Positions 35,004 through 42,944 of a stretch of 52,588 bases of DNA are shown here, one piece after another. The notes under the pieces were generated by a model. It was given only the letters and a program-made list of their open reading frames with translations. It did no database searches and was not told the DNA's origin. The DNA comes from Proteobacteria bacterium ST_bin11. GTDB lineage: Bacteria; Pseudomonadota; Gammaproteobacteria; Methylococcales; Methylomonadaceae. The DNA is taken from the NCBI GenBank assembly GCA_002083615.1, contig MSXO01000014.1, positions 1,907 to 54,494 of the forward strand, written 5' to 3'. A program made the position numbers and the translations under genes. Every line of letters starts with the position of its first letter. The stretch's first letter is position 1.

Positions 35004-35433
35004 CAAGCAAGCAGGAAACCAGCGCCTCCAAAAGCGAGGCGGGGTTTCCGTAACATATTCTCGACAGCCAACTAACCACAAAGTTAGTTAAAGTCCGCAC
35101 TAAAAAAGCTCCTAGACACAAGTGCTGCTCAAACCCCTATTAGTCGAGCATCCGCAAGCAAAGGAGCACACAATTCGTCCATTTAAAAAATACCCTGCTC
35201 GCTCCCTCGTCAAATAAATTCAACCAGCCCTTGGGCTATTTGGCCAATCCAGTCGCCCAATAAAAACCATCCAAAGCAGACCTGTCAATTTTGTCATGGC
35301 ACGAACGGACAATTAAACGACGTTACATACCCGGATACACTGATTGCCAGATGATTAGCCGCATACAGCTTCCGCTGCTTCTGCATCCAATCGTTACTAA
35401 TACATTTCCATTAACTAGTTCTGGGTATTTGCT
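35004..35433. other. Intergenic region with a hairpin
   Basis: No gene in these 430 bases. A hairpin GGAAACC (35014-35020) / GGTTTCC (35043-35049), with inner GCCTC/GAGGC, follows the preceding stop and may end that transcript despite lacking a T run. Farther on, TGGCACG at 35297 looks like a sigma-54 -24 box but has no proper -12. Confidence 0.45.
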
Positions 35434-36117
35434 ATGAAAACATTACTTACTGCTTCCATTCTATTATCTTCGGCCTTGGTCACTTCCTCCGCCTTGGCTT
35501 CCAACGATTTTGAACACGAACGCGAAAACGAGTCCAGACACGGTAACTGCGGCAACCAACCGTCTTGCGATTTAGAAAAACTGAGCCTGACCTTATCTGG
35601 TGGCAAAAATGGCACGCTGATTTCCAAAGCCGATAGCGATACCTCAAACGATAGCTATACCCTTAACTTCGATTATCAGTTGGATACTACCTATATCAGT
35701 AGCGCCCTGCTGAAAATATGGTTGCGTGACGATTCCACGTCCGTAGACGATTCCAACTCTAACGGCATAATAAAAGACAAAAGAGAATACGCCCGAATCA
35801 CCTCTATTAACGGCTCCAACATTTCTAGCAACTGGAGCGAAGTCGACGGCTACAAAAAATATATCAGCTTGGATGTTCGAGACTTCCTATCTACAACCGG
35901 CTTCGCCACACTAACCGCCGTTCTGGGCGTAAAGGATAGCGGTAGCAAAGATTACTATTTCAAAGCTGCAGAACTATACGTAAAGTATTGCCTGAACGGC
36001 AACAATGGCGGTGGTAGTCCGATCACCTCAGTACCTGTTCCTGCCGCCGCTTGGTTGATGGGTACCGGCCTGGTAGGTTTACTAGGATTTAACACCAGAA
36101 GACAACGCCAAGCATAA
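35434..36117 (+). CDS. PEP-CTERM-type (VPVP) exported protein
   Basis: A 227-residue secreted protein. Signal peptide (TASILLSSALVTSSALA), an acidic and basic early segment with two cysteines (GNCGNQPSCDLE), a beta-rich body, then a glycine linker (NGNNGGGSPI) and the sorting tail VPVPAAAWLMGTGLVGLLGF followed by RRQRQA. A strong terminator comes 25 bases after the stop, so it is the end of a transcript. Function is unknown. Confidence 0.8.
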   Translation: MKTLLTASILLSSALVTSSALASNDFEHERENESRHGNCGNQPSCDLEKLSLTLSGGKNGTLISKADSDTSNDSYTLNFDYQLDTTYISSALLKIWLRDDSTSVDDSNSNGIIKDKREYARITSINGSNISSNWSEVDGYKKYISLDVRDFLSTTGFATLTAVLGVKDSGSKDYYFKAAELYVKYCLNGNNGGGSPITSVPVPAAAWLMGTGLVGLLGFNTRRQRQA

Positions 36118-36141
36118 TCCGCAAGTGCATTTCTGATAGCT

Positions 36142-36177
36142 AAAAACCGGAGGCGATAACGACGTCTCCGGTTTTTT
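36142..36177 (+). terminator. Intrinsic terminator after the VPVP gene
   Basis: AAAAACCGGAG and CTCCGGTTTTTT form a stem with a 13-base loop ending in six T. Confidence 0.88.
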
Positions 36178-36276
36178 ATTGTCGGCTTTCAGCAAACCTT
36201 TTCACAAGGCGCTCTCTCAGGGCCCATACGGGTTTATTCAGTTTTGCGGGCAAGTACGCTGCTTTCGTTGCCGGAT

Positions 36277-37515
36277 TCAGTCGATTGGGCAATAACCTTG
36301 CGCCAATTCGTAATAGACGTCTGCATTGTCTATCAGCTTGGCGACTACTTCGCTATCCAATACCCCTTCAGCAACACGTTGCCGCAGATGCTCGATAATA
36401 TCGGCCAAAAGCATACCTTCGCGATAAGGTCGAGATTGCGCCAAAGCCTGAAAAATATCGGCAACACTAATAATTCGGCACTCTAAGGCCAGAGACCTGC
36501 CTACGGTCTTAAACGGATAACCTTCGCCGCGCAGATTTTCATGATGCAATCCAGCCCACTGCGGAATTTTAGAGTTGGCAAAGACCCGCTGTAAGATTCG
36601 GTAAGTATCGTAACTGTGCCGTTGCATGCAGGCCCGTTCTTCGGCGTTAAGGCTACCCGGCTTGTCGATGATGTCCTCGGACACCCGTAATTTGCCAATG
36701 TCGTGTAATAAACCGGCAATTTCCACCTGCTCCAGATCGCAACCCGTCACACCCAATTCCAAAGCCAATTGCCTGGAAATCTGCGCAACGCGTTCCGAAT
36801 GCTGTTCAGTGTAAGGGCTCTTGGCATCTACCACTCTCGAGAACAGCCGCGCTAATTCCCGCAGAGCAGGATAAGCCAAGTCCACCGAGGGCAAGTCGCG
36901 CCCTAATTCACGCAGATCTTCATCCAGATAATCCGGATCCATTGCCAACCAGAATGCCTGACTTTTCGCCAACTCCGAGAAGGCTGCCAACAATTCAGGC
37001 GCAAACAGCGATCCAGAATAGCTTACCAATCGTTCGACGATATTTGGCGCCGCCAACAGGATTTGCTCGCTGGCCAGATAGGGGACTTGCAATATGTCAA
37101 TGCGATCAGCCAGGAACAGTAAATTGGCACGTAGCCGCGCCCGAGGCGTCAGCGGCAACTGCTGCAAATGCTCCCAGCGCGTATGATGGTAGCGCACCTC
37201 CTCAGCCAGATAGGCCAGCGGCGGACAGGTTTGCAAGTATTCCGCGCCCCGCAAACAATGGGCCTCGGCACCATCCCACTCCAGAGATTCGGTCAAATGC
37301 CGGTGCTCGCGAACCTTGGCTACCCCGCAGTCGTGCAGCATGCCAGCATAGAGAATGCTCAATCTATCGGCATCCGACCAATCAAGTCTACCGGCAATAT
37401 GCCAAGCCATCATCGCCACCCGCTTGCCATGCTTCACTTCGTCGATACCGACCAAATCCAGCGCACAACTCAAGGAGATGATGGAGCGGTGCAAATCGAT
37501 ATGTTGACTGTCCAT
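36277..37515 (-). CDS. HD-GYP-type cyclic-di-GMP phosphodiesterase with a second HD domain
   Basis: A 412-residue cytoplasmic protein. The N-terminal part is an HD-like domain with GMLHDCGVAKVREH and YHHTRW. The C-terminal half is an HD-GYP domain with GLLHDIGKLRVSEDI, GLHHENLRGEGYPF and the later DIFQALAQSRPYREG. It should break down cyclic di-GMP. ATG 37515 is preferred because TTGGAG sits 9 bases upstream; TTG 37530 lies within that site. The GGDEF protein at 28.7 kb is a plausible antagonist. Confidence 0.9.
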   Translation of the reverse strand: MDSQHIDLHRSIISLSCALDLVGIDEVKHGKRVAMMAWHIAGRLDWSDADRLSILYAGMLHDCGVAKVREHRHLTESLEWDGAEAHCLRGAEYLQTCPPLAYLAEEVRYHHTRWEHLQQLPLTPRARLRANLLFLADRIDILQVPYLASEQILLAAPNIVERLVSYSGSLFAPELLAAFSELAKSQAFWLAMDPDYLDEDLRELGRDLPSVDLAYPALRELARLFSRVVDAKSPYTEQHSERVAQISRQLALELGVTGCDLEQVEIAGLLHDIGKLRVSEDIIDKPGSLNAEERACMQRHSYDTYRILQRVFANSKIPQWAGLHHENLRGEGYPFKTVGRSLALECRIISVADIFQALAQSRPYREGMLLADIIEHLRQRVAEGVLDSEVVAKLIDNADVYYELAQGYCPID

Positions 37516-37773
37516 TGAGCGGAACTCCAAATTGAGTGTATTAGGACGATGCTATCGTACTTTGAAAAGATCGGCAAAGCGTCTCCAACAATCCTGACAA
37601 CCCGCCAAGATAAGGAGCGAGAATTTCCTACGCAGCTCCGAGAAGCCTTACATGACAACTGAAAATGACACCCTGCCAAAACTGTCGCAACCGCTGTCCA
37701 AGCTGTCAGGAGATTGGGCAAAAACCACCGACGCTTCACATTTAAATAATTGATTATATTTGATTAAATTTAG
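37516..37773. other. Divergent intergenic region
   Basis: No gene in the gap from the HD-GYP start to 37871 apart from the promoter listed separately. AT-rich towards the right end (37740-37800). The HD-GYP promoter lies here but is not clear by eye. Confidence 0.4.
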
Positions 37774-37790
37774 TTGGTACGACTAATGCT
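37774..37790 (+). promoter_or_regulatory. Sigma-54 promoter of the PEP-CTERM pair
   Basis: TTGGTAC-GACTAA-TGCT (37774-37790) keeps the essential GG and GC dinucleotides exactly 10 bases apart and matches most of the -24/-12 consensus. The start would be about 37801, 70 bases before the gene. PEP-CTERM genes are often under RpoN with the PrsK/PrsR system, which makes this believable. Confidence 0.6.
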
Positions 37791-37871
37791 TAGATATATT
37801 GACGCGCTATGTAAGCCAACTGATTAAGCGCGATAAACTCTACTCTTAGCAACTAAAACCAAGGAATCGAC

Positions 37872-38522
37872 ATGAACTCTACAATGCCGAAAATACACTT
37901 ATTCGGACTAATTCTGACTCTGGTCATATTTACGCAATCGGTCGACGCGGCCACATTGATCGATAACTTTGCCAATTTTCAAACCACGACTAACACCGCC
38001 AACGGCCCCGCCAATGTATCGGGCTCGGATTTAAATAATCTGCAACGCACTTTGAACGCCAGCCCCACCCCAGGCGGAACCACCCGAATTTTCGTGGAAG
38101 ATGGCTTATTAACTGTCGGCAACAGCAGTTCCTCAACCGGCACTGCCAGCATCTATTACAGTTTCGATGCCATCGACTTCACGACTTTCGCCAACGCGCT
38201 GGCTCTTACTACCGAATCTAGCGACGCCACCTACCAAATTCAAATGATCGCCAACGGTACCTCGATCTTAAGTATTCAGAACTTGGCCAGCGTTGCGATA
38301 GGCTCTCCCAGCACCATTAAGTTTGACTTCTCACAATTCTCAAACCCCGCGGCATTCAAAAATCTGAATAGCCTGGAACTGAAACTGCGAGGCACCAATG
38401 CCGCCTGGGACGCTGACTTCAGCAACCTAACGACAGTCCCGGAACCTTCCGTAACCGCATTATTGATCATAGGCGCGCTAGGCATTGCCAGCGGCAGACG
38501 CCAAAAAGCGCTTACCGTTTAA
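37872..38522 (+). CDS. PEP-CTERM exported protein (first of a pair)
   Basis: A 216-residue secreted protein. Signal peptide with LFGLILTLVIFTQSVDA, then a body starting TLIDNFANFQTTT. The C-terminus is the classical PEP-CTERM tail: VPEPSVTALLIIGALGIASG followed by RRQKALTV. The overall pattern (IDNF... start, AAFKNLNSLELKLRG, WDADFSNL) resembles the next gene, so the two are tandem paralogues. A sigma-54 promoter is predicted 80 bases upstream. Probably surface-exposed; role unknown. Confidence 0.85.
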   Translation: MNSTMPKIHLFGLILTLVIFTQSVDAATLIDNFANFQTTTNTANGPANVSGSDLNNLQRTLNASPTPGGTTRIFVEDGLLTVGNSSSSTGTASIYYSFDAIDFTTFANALALTTESSDATYQIQMIANGTSILSIQNLASVAIGSPSTIKFDFSQFSNPAAFKNLNSLELKLRGTNAAWDADFSNLTTVPEPSVTALLIIGALGIASGRRQKALTV

Positions 38523-38580
38523 CCCCCCTAAACGCAAACACCTGATTGCCACATTCCCAATCTGACGACGGACTACCAAC

Positions 38581-39243
38581 ATGAATGCCAAAACTCTCGC
38601 ATCTATCCTACTAACCCTGGGCTTGGCGCTATCAAGCCAAAGCCAAGCAGGCGTATTGACGATTGATAATTTCAGCGATTCTCAAACCGTGCTTGACAGT
38701 GGCGGTAGTGCCGGAACAACTGTCAACACATTACCAACGCTCACCGGCACCGATCTTACCAATGCATCCAGGACCTTTATCGCTGAAGCGTCCGGAACCC
38801 GCAACGCCAATACCACCGAAATCGTTTCCGGCAGCAATAAACTGATCATATCCAACGACGGACGATCTGCCGGCAGCGCCTCCATCCTTTGGAATTTCGA
38901 TCCCCTTGATCTAACTCTTCACGGCAACGCTATCCTATTGGAGGTCCTGACAATAGACCTTGGCGTAAATGTAGAGATGGTAGCCAACGGCATTTCCAGC
39001 TCCGGCACCCAAAATTTTACCGGCAACAATAATTTTCTGGTCAGTTTCAGCGATTTTACTAATCCGGCAGTGTTCGCTAACCTGCATAGTTTCCGCTTGA
39101 ATTTCACCGGCCCGACGAGCTGGGATGGACAATTCAGATTGTTAACCGCCACAACCCCAGTACCTGTGCCTGCGGCGTTTGGCCTGATGGGCTCGGCATT
39201 ACTGGGCTTTATCGCCGTATCCCGCCGAAAAGCAGTCGCTTAA
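38581..39243 (+). CDS. PEP-CTERM-type (VPVP) exported protein (second of a pair)
   Basis: A 220-residue paralogue of the preceding gene: LTIDNFSDSQTVL start, a matching LTGTDLTNASRTF segment, AVFANLHSFRLNFTG and a WDGQF near the end. Signal peptide SILLTLGLALSSQSQA. The tail is VPVPAAFGLMGSALLGFIAVSRRKAVA-like (VPVP, hydrophobic helix, RRK). It follows by 58 bases, probably in the same sigma-54-driven transcript. The two genes have diverged to different tails (VPEP versus VPVP). Confidence 0.83.
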   Translation: MNAKTLASILLTLGLALSSQSQAGVLTIDNFSDSQTVLDSGGSAGTTVNTLPTLTGTDLTNASRTFIAEASGTRNANTTEIVSGSNKLIISNDGRSAGSASILWNFDPLDLTLHGNAILLEVLTIDLGVNVEMVANGISSSGTQNFTGNNNFLVSFSDFTNPAVFANLHSFRLNFTGPTSWDGQFRLLTATTPVPVPAAFGLMGSALLGFIAVSRRKAVA

Positions 39244-39434
39244 TCTTTAGCAAAATCTACATGGCTTAGATCCCCGCCTAACGCGGGGACAGTCATTTCA
39301 GTACTACTCCTCTCGCAAAATGCCAGCGAGCTTGTGCTTAGTCTTACCAGCACAACGATGAAGGTCTGCGTCAACATGGACCAAACCTGACCGACAAGGC
39401 ACAATAGCCCGCTATTTAATCGCTTTTGTCGCTC

Positions 39435-42400
39435 ATGCTTGCACTTTTGGTCCGTTTTTCCATCCGCTATTCCGGCATCGTCGTAGCCTTGGCACTATTG
39501 CTACTCGCTTACGGACTTTATCGCTTGGGCAACGCCGGCCTGGATATTTTTCCGGAATTCTCGCCGAAGCAAGTCATTATTCAGACCGAAGCACCGGGGC
39601 TAGCAGCAGAACAAGTAGAAGTGTTGGTCACCCAGCAAATCGAAAATAGCATCAGCGGCCTGATCGGCTTACAAACCTTGCGTTCCGAGTCGATTCAGGG
39701 CTTATCGATTGTTACCGTCACCTTTAACGAACACAGCGATGTCTATCGCAACCGGCAATTGGTCAGCGAACGCCTGAACAGTCTAGGTCAACGTTTGCCT
39801 GCTGGCGTTGGCATCCCGGTAGCCGTGCCGCTATCCTCGTCCTCAGCCACGGTATTAACCCTAGGCATGCATTCGGACGCCAAGACTCTTATGGAATTGC
39901 GCAGTCTGGTGGACTGGACGCTAGTTCCGCGTTTATTGGCCGTACCTGGGGTCGCCGACGTGAACGTTTTCGGCGGCGACATTCAGCAATTGCAGGTGCA
40001 GCTACAACCGGCGGCCTTACAGCGCTACAACTTATCGATAGACGACATCGTCACAGCGGCAACCAGCGCGGCGGAAATGAACGGTGCCGGCTTCATAGAA
40101 AACCCGAACCAACGCTTCACGCTGCAGATCAGCGGCCAACCGGCTAATCCGGAGCAATTCAAACAACTGATCGTCAAACGCCAGGACGGTATGAACGTGA
40201 CATTGGGCGATGTGGCGCAAATCGCTTACGGACCGGAGCCACCGATCAGTGCAGCACAAATCGAGGGCAAACCCGGCATTGTCATGATGGTGATCGGCCA
40301 ATATGGCGCTAATACCTTATCGGTATCGCGGCAAGTCGAAGCGGTGCTTGACGCGTTTCAACCCATTTTCAAGCAACAAGCCGTGAGTTTTTACTCGCAC
40401 TTGTTCCGACCCGCTGATTACATCGAAAAATCGCTGAATAACTTATCCTGGCATTTATTGCTGGGCGGAGTATTCGTTCTCGTGGTGCTGTATGCGTTTT
40501 TGTTCAATCTGCGCAGCGCCTTTATTGCCGCCACCGCTATTCCGGTGTCACTCCTGACAGCGGCGATAGTGCTGCTGGAATGTGGCGTCAATTTAAATAT
40601 CATGGTGCTGGGCGGACTAGCGATTGCGCTCGGTGAAGTAGTAGACGATGCCATCATAGACACCGAGAACATCTTTAGACGGCTGCGCGAAAATGGTTTA
40701 AAAATCTTCCCGGATAGCGCCGAAACGGTGATTTACCATGCATCGTTGGAGGTTCGCGGCTCGGTGGTTTACGCCAGTTTCATCGTGGCCTTGGTATTTG
40801 TGCCTTTACTGACCCTTGACGGCGTCAGCGGCCGGCTGTTTGCTCCACTAGGCGTGTCCTATATCCTGGCGATTTTGATGTCGCTGCTGGTCGCACTCAC
40901 ACTGACCCCTGCATTGTGCTATTTACTCTTTCGAAACAAACTACCGGACGATAGCGATCCGCCCGTGTTACGACGGCTTAAACCGCTCTACGCCCGTCAA
41001 TTGCTGTGGGCTATTAGGCACTTCAATGCCTTAGTAGTGATAGGGGCAATTACCTGCCTAATCGGCATAGCCGCCTTTCTGGGTCTGGACCATAAATTTC
41101 TGCCCGAACTACGCGAAGGCCATTTTATTGTGCATACCGCCAGCGTGCCGGGTACGTCCTTGCAGGAATCGATCCGGGTCGGCAGTTTGCTTACCGAGCA
41201 ACTCATGGCTATCAACGGCGTGGAATCGGTATCGCAATGGGCCGGTCGCGCCGAACGCGGCGCAGACACCTACGGTAGCCATTACAGCGAATACGAAGTG
41301 CGGTTAAACCCCTTATCCGGCCAAGAGCAGCAACGGGTGCTGGGCCACTTGCGGGATATTTTGAAACAATTCCCCGGCATAAATTACGAAGCCAACACAT
41401 TTTTAGTCGAACGAGTCGACGAGACCATTTCCGGTTACACCGCACCGGTGGTGGTCAATATCTACGGCAACGATCTAACCGAACTGGACCATAAAGCCCA
41501 ACAGCTAGCCGCGCTGATCAACACCATTCCTGGCGCGGAAGACATACAACTACGCTCGCCGCCAGCTACAGCTCTGCTGCAAGTCGAATTGAATCTGGAG
41601 CAATTAAAATTTCGCGGTATCAGCCCTGCGCAAGTGATGAGCTCCCTGCAAACTGCTTACGAAGGCCGTATCGTCGGCAAGAATCTGAAAGGTAACCGGA
41701 TTTTTAATGTCGCGGTGGCACTGGCGCCTGAATGGCGCAGTCAGCCGGATTATTTGGCTCAGCTACCCTTAAAAAACAGCGAAGGCCAGCGGGTGCTGCT
41801 GAGCGAAGTGGCGGAGATTCGCCACGGTGAAGGTCGCTACAATATCCTGCATCAAGGCGCGCAACGTATCCAGACCGTGACATGCAAGGTCGAAAACCGC
41901 GACATGGACGCCTTCATGAAGGAACTGAAACAGCGGGTACAAAACGAGCTGAATTGGCGCGACGGCAGTTACCCGGAGTTTATCGGCGCGGCGCTGGAAC
42001 AAGCCAAGGCCCGCGAAACGCTAATCATCCATGCTCTGCTGGCCGGTGCCGGTGTGCTGATTTTTGTCTTCATCGCCTTGGGTAGCCTGCGCCATATGCT
42101 GCTGACCTTGCTGAACCTCCCCTTTGCCTTATTGGGCGGGTTAGCAGCGGTAGTGGTCACCGACGCCACACTGTCGGTCGGCTCCTACGTTGGCTTTATC
42201 ACCTTGTTCGGCATCACCGTACGAAACAGCATCATGCTAATCTCGCACTACCGGCACTTAGTCGAATTGGAAGGCCAAGTTTGGTCAACCGAGACCTTGA
42301 TCCGCGGTGCCCAGGAACGCCTGCCGGCCATTCTGATGACTGCATTAGTCACCGCGCTGGCCATGCTGCCGATTGCGATAGGCAGCGATAATCCGGGCCG

Positions 42401-42533
42401 GGAAATCATGGGGCCGATGGCCGCCATCATCATCGGCGGCTTGGCCTCTTCGACGGTGTTGAACTTGCTCTTGTTGCCAGCGATTTTGCAGCGTTTTGGT
42501 AGATTTGAAGTGGTGTTTGAGAAGCAGGTTTAG
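39435..42533 (+). CDS. RND-family efflux permease (CusA/CzcA type)
   Basis: A protein of about 1032 residues with twelve membrane helices and two large periplasmic loops, the inner-membrane pump of a tripartite efflux system. Family features: GLDIFPEFSPKQVIIQTEAPGLAAEQVE, the QIENSISGL region and the intramembrane segment GLAIALGEVVDDAIIDTENIFRRL, close to CzcA/CusA. ATG 39435 or TTG 39426 are possible starts; neither has a good ribosome site. No membrane-fusion or outer-membrane partner gene is next to it, which is unusual. Substrate (probably a metal ion) is not determined. Confidence 0.88.
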   Translation: MLALLVRFSIRYSGIVVALALLLLAYGLYRLGNAGLDIFPEFSPKQVIIQTEAPGLAAEQVEVLVTQQIENSISGLIGLQTLRSESIQGLSIVTVTFNEHSDVYRNRQLVSERLNSLGQRLPAGVGIPVAVPLSSSSATVLTLGMHSDAKTLMELRSLVDWTLVPRLLAVPGVADVNVFGGDIQQLQVQLQPAALQRYNLSIDDIVTAATSAAEMNGAGFIENPNQRFTLQISGQPANPEQFKQLIVKRQDGMNVTLGDVAQIAYGPEPPISAAQIEGKPGIVMMVIGQYGANTLSVSRQVEAVLDAFQPIFKQQAVSFYSHLFRPADYIEKSLNNLSWHLLLGGVFVLVVLYAFLFNLRSAFIAATAIPVSLLTAAIVLLECGVNLNIMVLGGLAIALGEVVDDAIIDTENIFRRLRENGLKIFPDSAETVIYHASLEVRGSVVYASFIVALVFVPLLTLDGVSGRLFAPLGVSYILAILMSLLVALTLTPALCYLLFRNKLPDDSDPPVLRRLKPLYARQLLWAIRHFNALVVIGAITCLIGIAAFLGLDHKFLPELREGHFIVHTASVPGTSLQESIRVGSLLTEQLMAINGVESVSQWAGRAERGADTYGSHYSEYEVRLNPLSGQEQQRVLGHLRDILKQFPGINYEANTFLVERVDETISGYTAPVVVNIYGNDLTELDHKAQQLAALINTIPGAEDIQLRSPPATALLQVELNLEQLKFRGISPAQVMSSLQTAYEGRIVGKNLKGNRIFNVAVALAPEWRSQPDYLAQLPLKNSEGQRVLLSEVAEIRHGEGRYNILHQGAQRIQTVTCKVENRDMDAFMKELKQRVQNELNWRDGSYPEFIGAALEQAKARETLIIHALLAGAGVLIFVFIALGSLRHMLLTLLNLPFALLGGLAAVVVTDATLSVGSYVGFITLFGITVRNSIMLISHYRHLVELEGQVWSTETLIRGAQERLPAILMTALVTALAMLPIAIGSDNPGREIMGPMAAIIIGGLASSTVLNLLLLPAILQRFGRFEVVFEKQV

Positions 42534-42540
42534 CAGCCAA

Positions 42541-42795
42541 TTAGTGATGGTACCGACACTGTACCACCGCAATACAGTCGCCTTATATTTCATAAACCAG
42601 CCGCTATTCCTCGTCGATGCGCTGCGACCATAAGCCAGTCAGTCCGTGTTTTAGCGGTTCTGGTTTGCGTAAACCTTCAAAAGGTTGGCGTTACATGTGT
42701 TTTCGCAAGGTAGTGATGCGTTTCAACATGCACTTGTCGGTCTGTTCCCAGTGCAGATAATCTTCCCAGGCTTCGTCCGCAAACTTAATCGGCAT
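42541..42795 (-). pseudogene. yoeB: Dead YoeB-type toxin gene
   Basis: From ATG 42795 the minus strand reads MPIKFADEAWEDYLHWEQTDK, CMLKRITTLRKHM, then TAA (42691-42693). Continuing in the same frame gives RQPFEGLRKPEPLKHGLTG, LWSQRIDEE, TAG (42604-42606), RLVYEI, TAA (42583-42585), GDCIAVVQCRYHH and a final stop at 42541. With the three stops ignored this is a complete 84-codon YoeB (mRNA-cleaving ribosome-dependent toxin), with its usual end (RYHY-like). The frame is otherwise intact. A clear fossil gene. Confidence 0.9.
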
Positions 42796-42910
42796 CGTCG
42801 GTTTCAAGCAGACTGCGTTCCTGAATTTCGCCTTTACGTAAGCGTTCTAATGCTGACAATAGGCGCTTGGCGTTATTGAGGCTACGCAGCAGATAAGCAG
42901 TTTCGTTCAT
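42785..42910 (-). pseudogene. yefM: C-terminal remnant of a YefM-type antitoxin
   Basis: ATG 42910 opens MNETAYLLRSLNNAKRLLSA and runs to a stop at 42785, overlapping the yoeB remnant by 11 bases as in live yefM-yoeB pairs. It corresponds to the last half of YefM (the toxin-binding part, ETAYLLRSxxNAKRLL). The DNA-binding N-terminal half is missing; upstream codons have no similarity and contain a stop. Confidence 0.85.
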
Positions 42911-42944
42911 TCGTACAAATAACAAGATTCAACAATCCAAACAG

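Noticed and set aside
35297..35311. Second sigma-54 promoter (TGGCACGAACGGACA)
   Set aside because: The -24 box is good but the -12 lacks the GC dinucleotide at the required distance.
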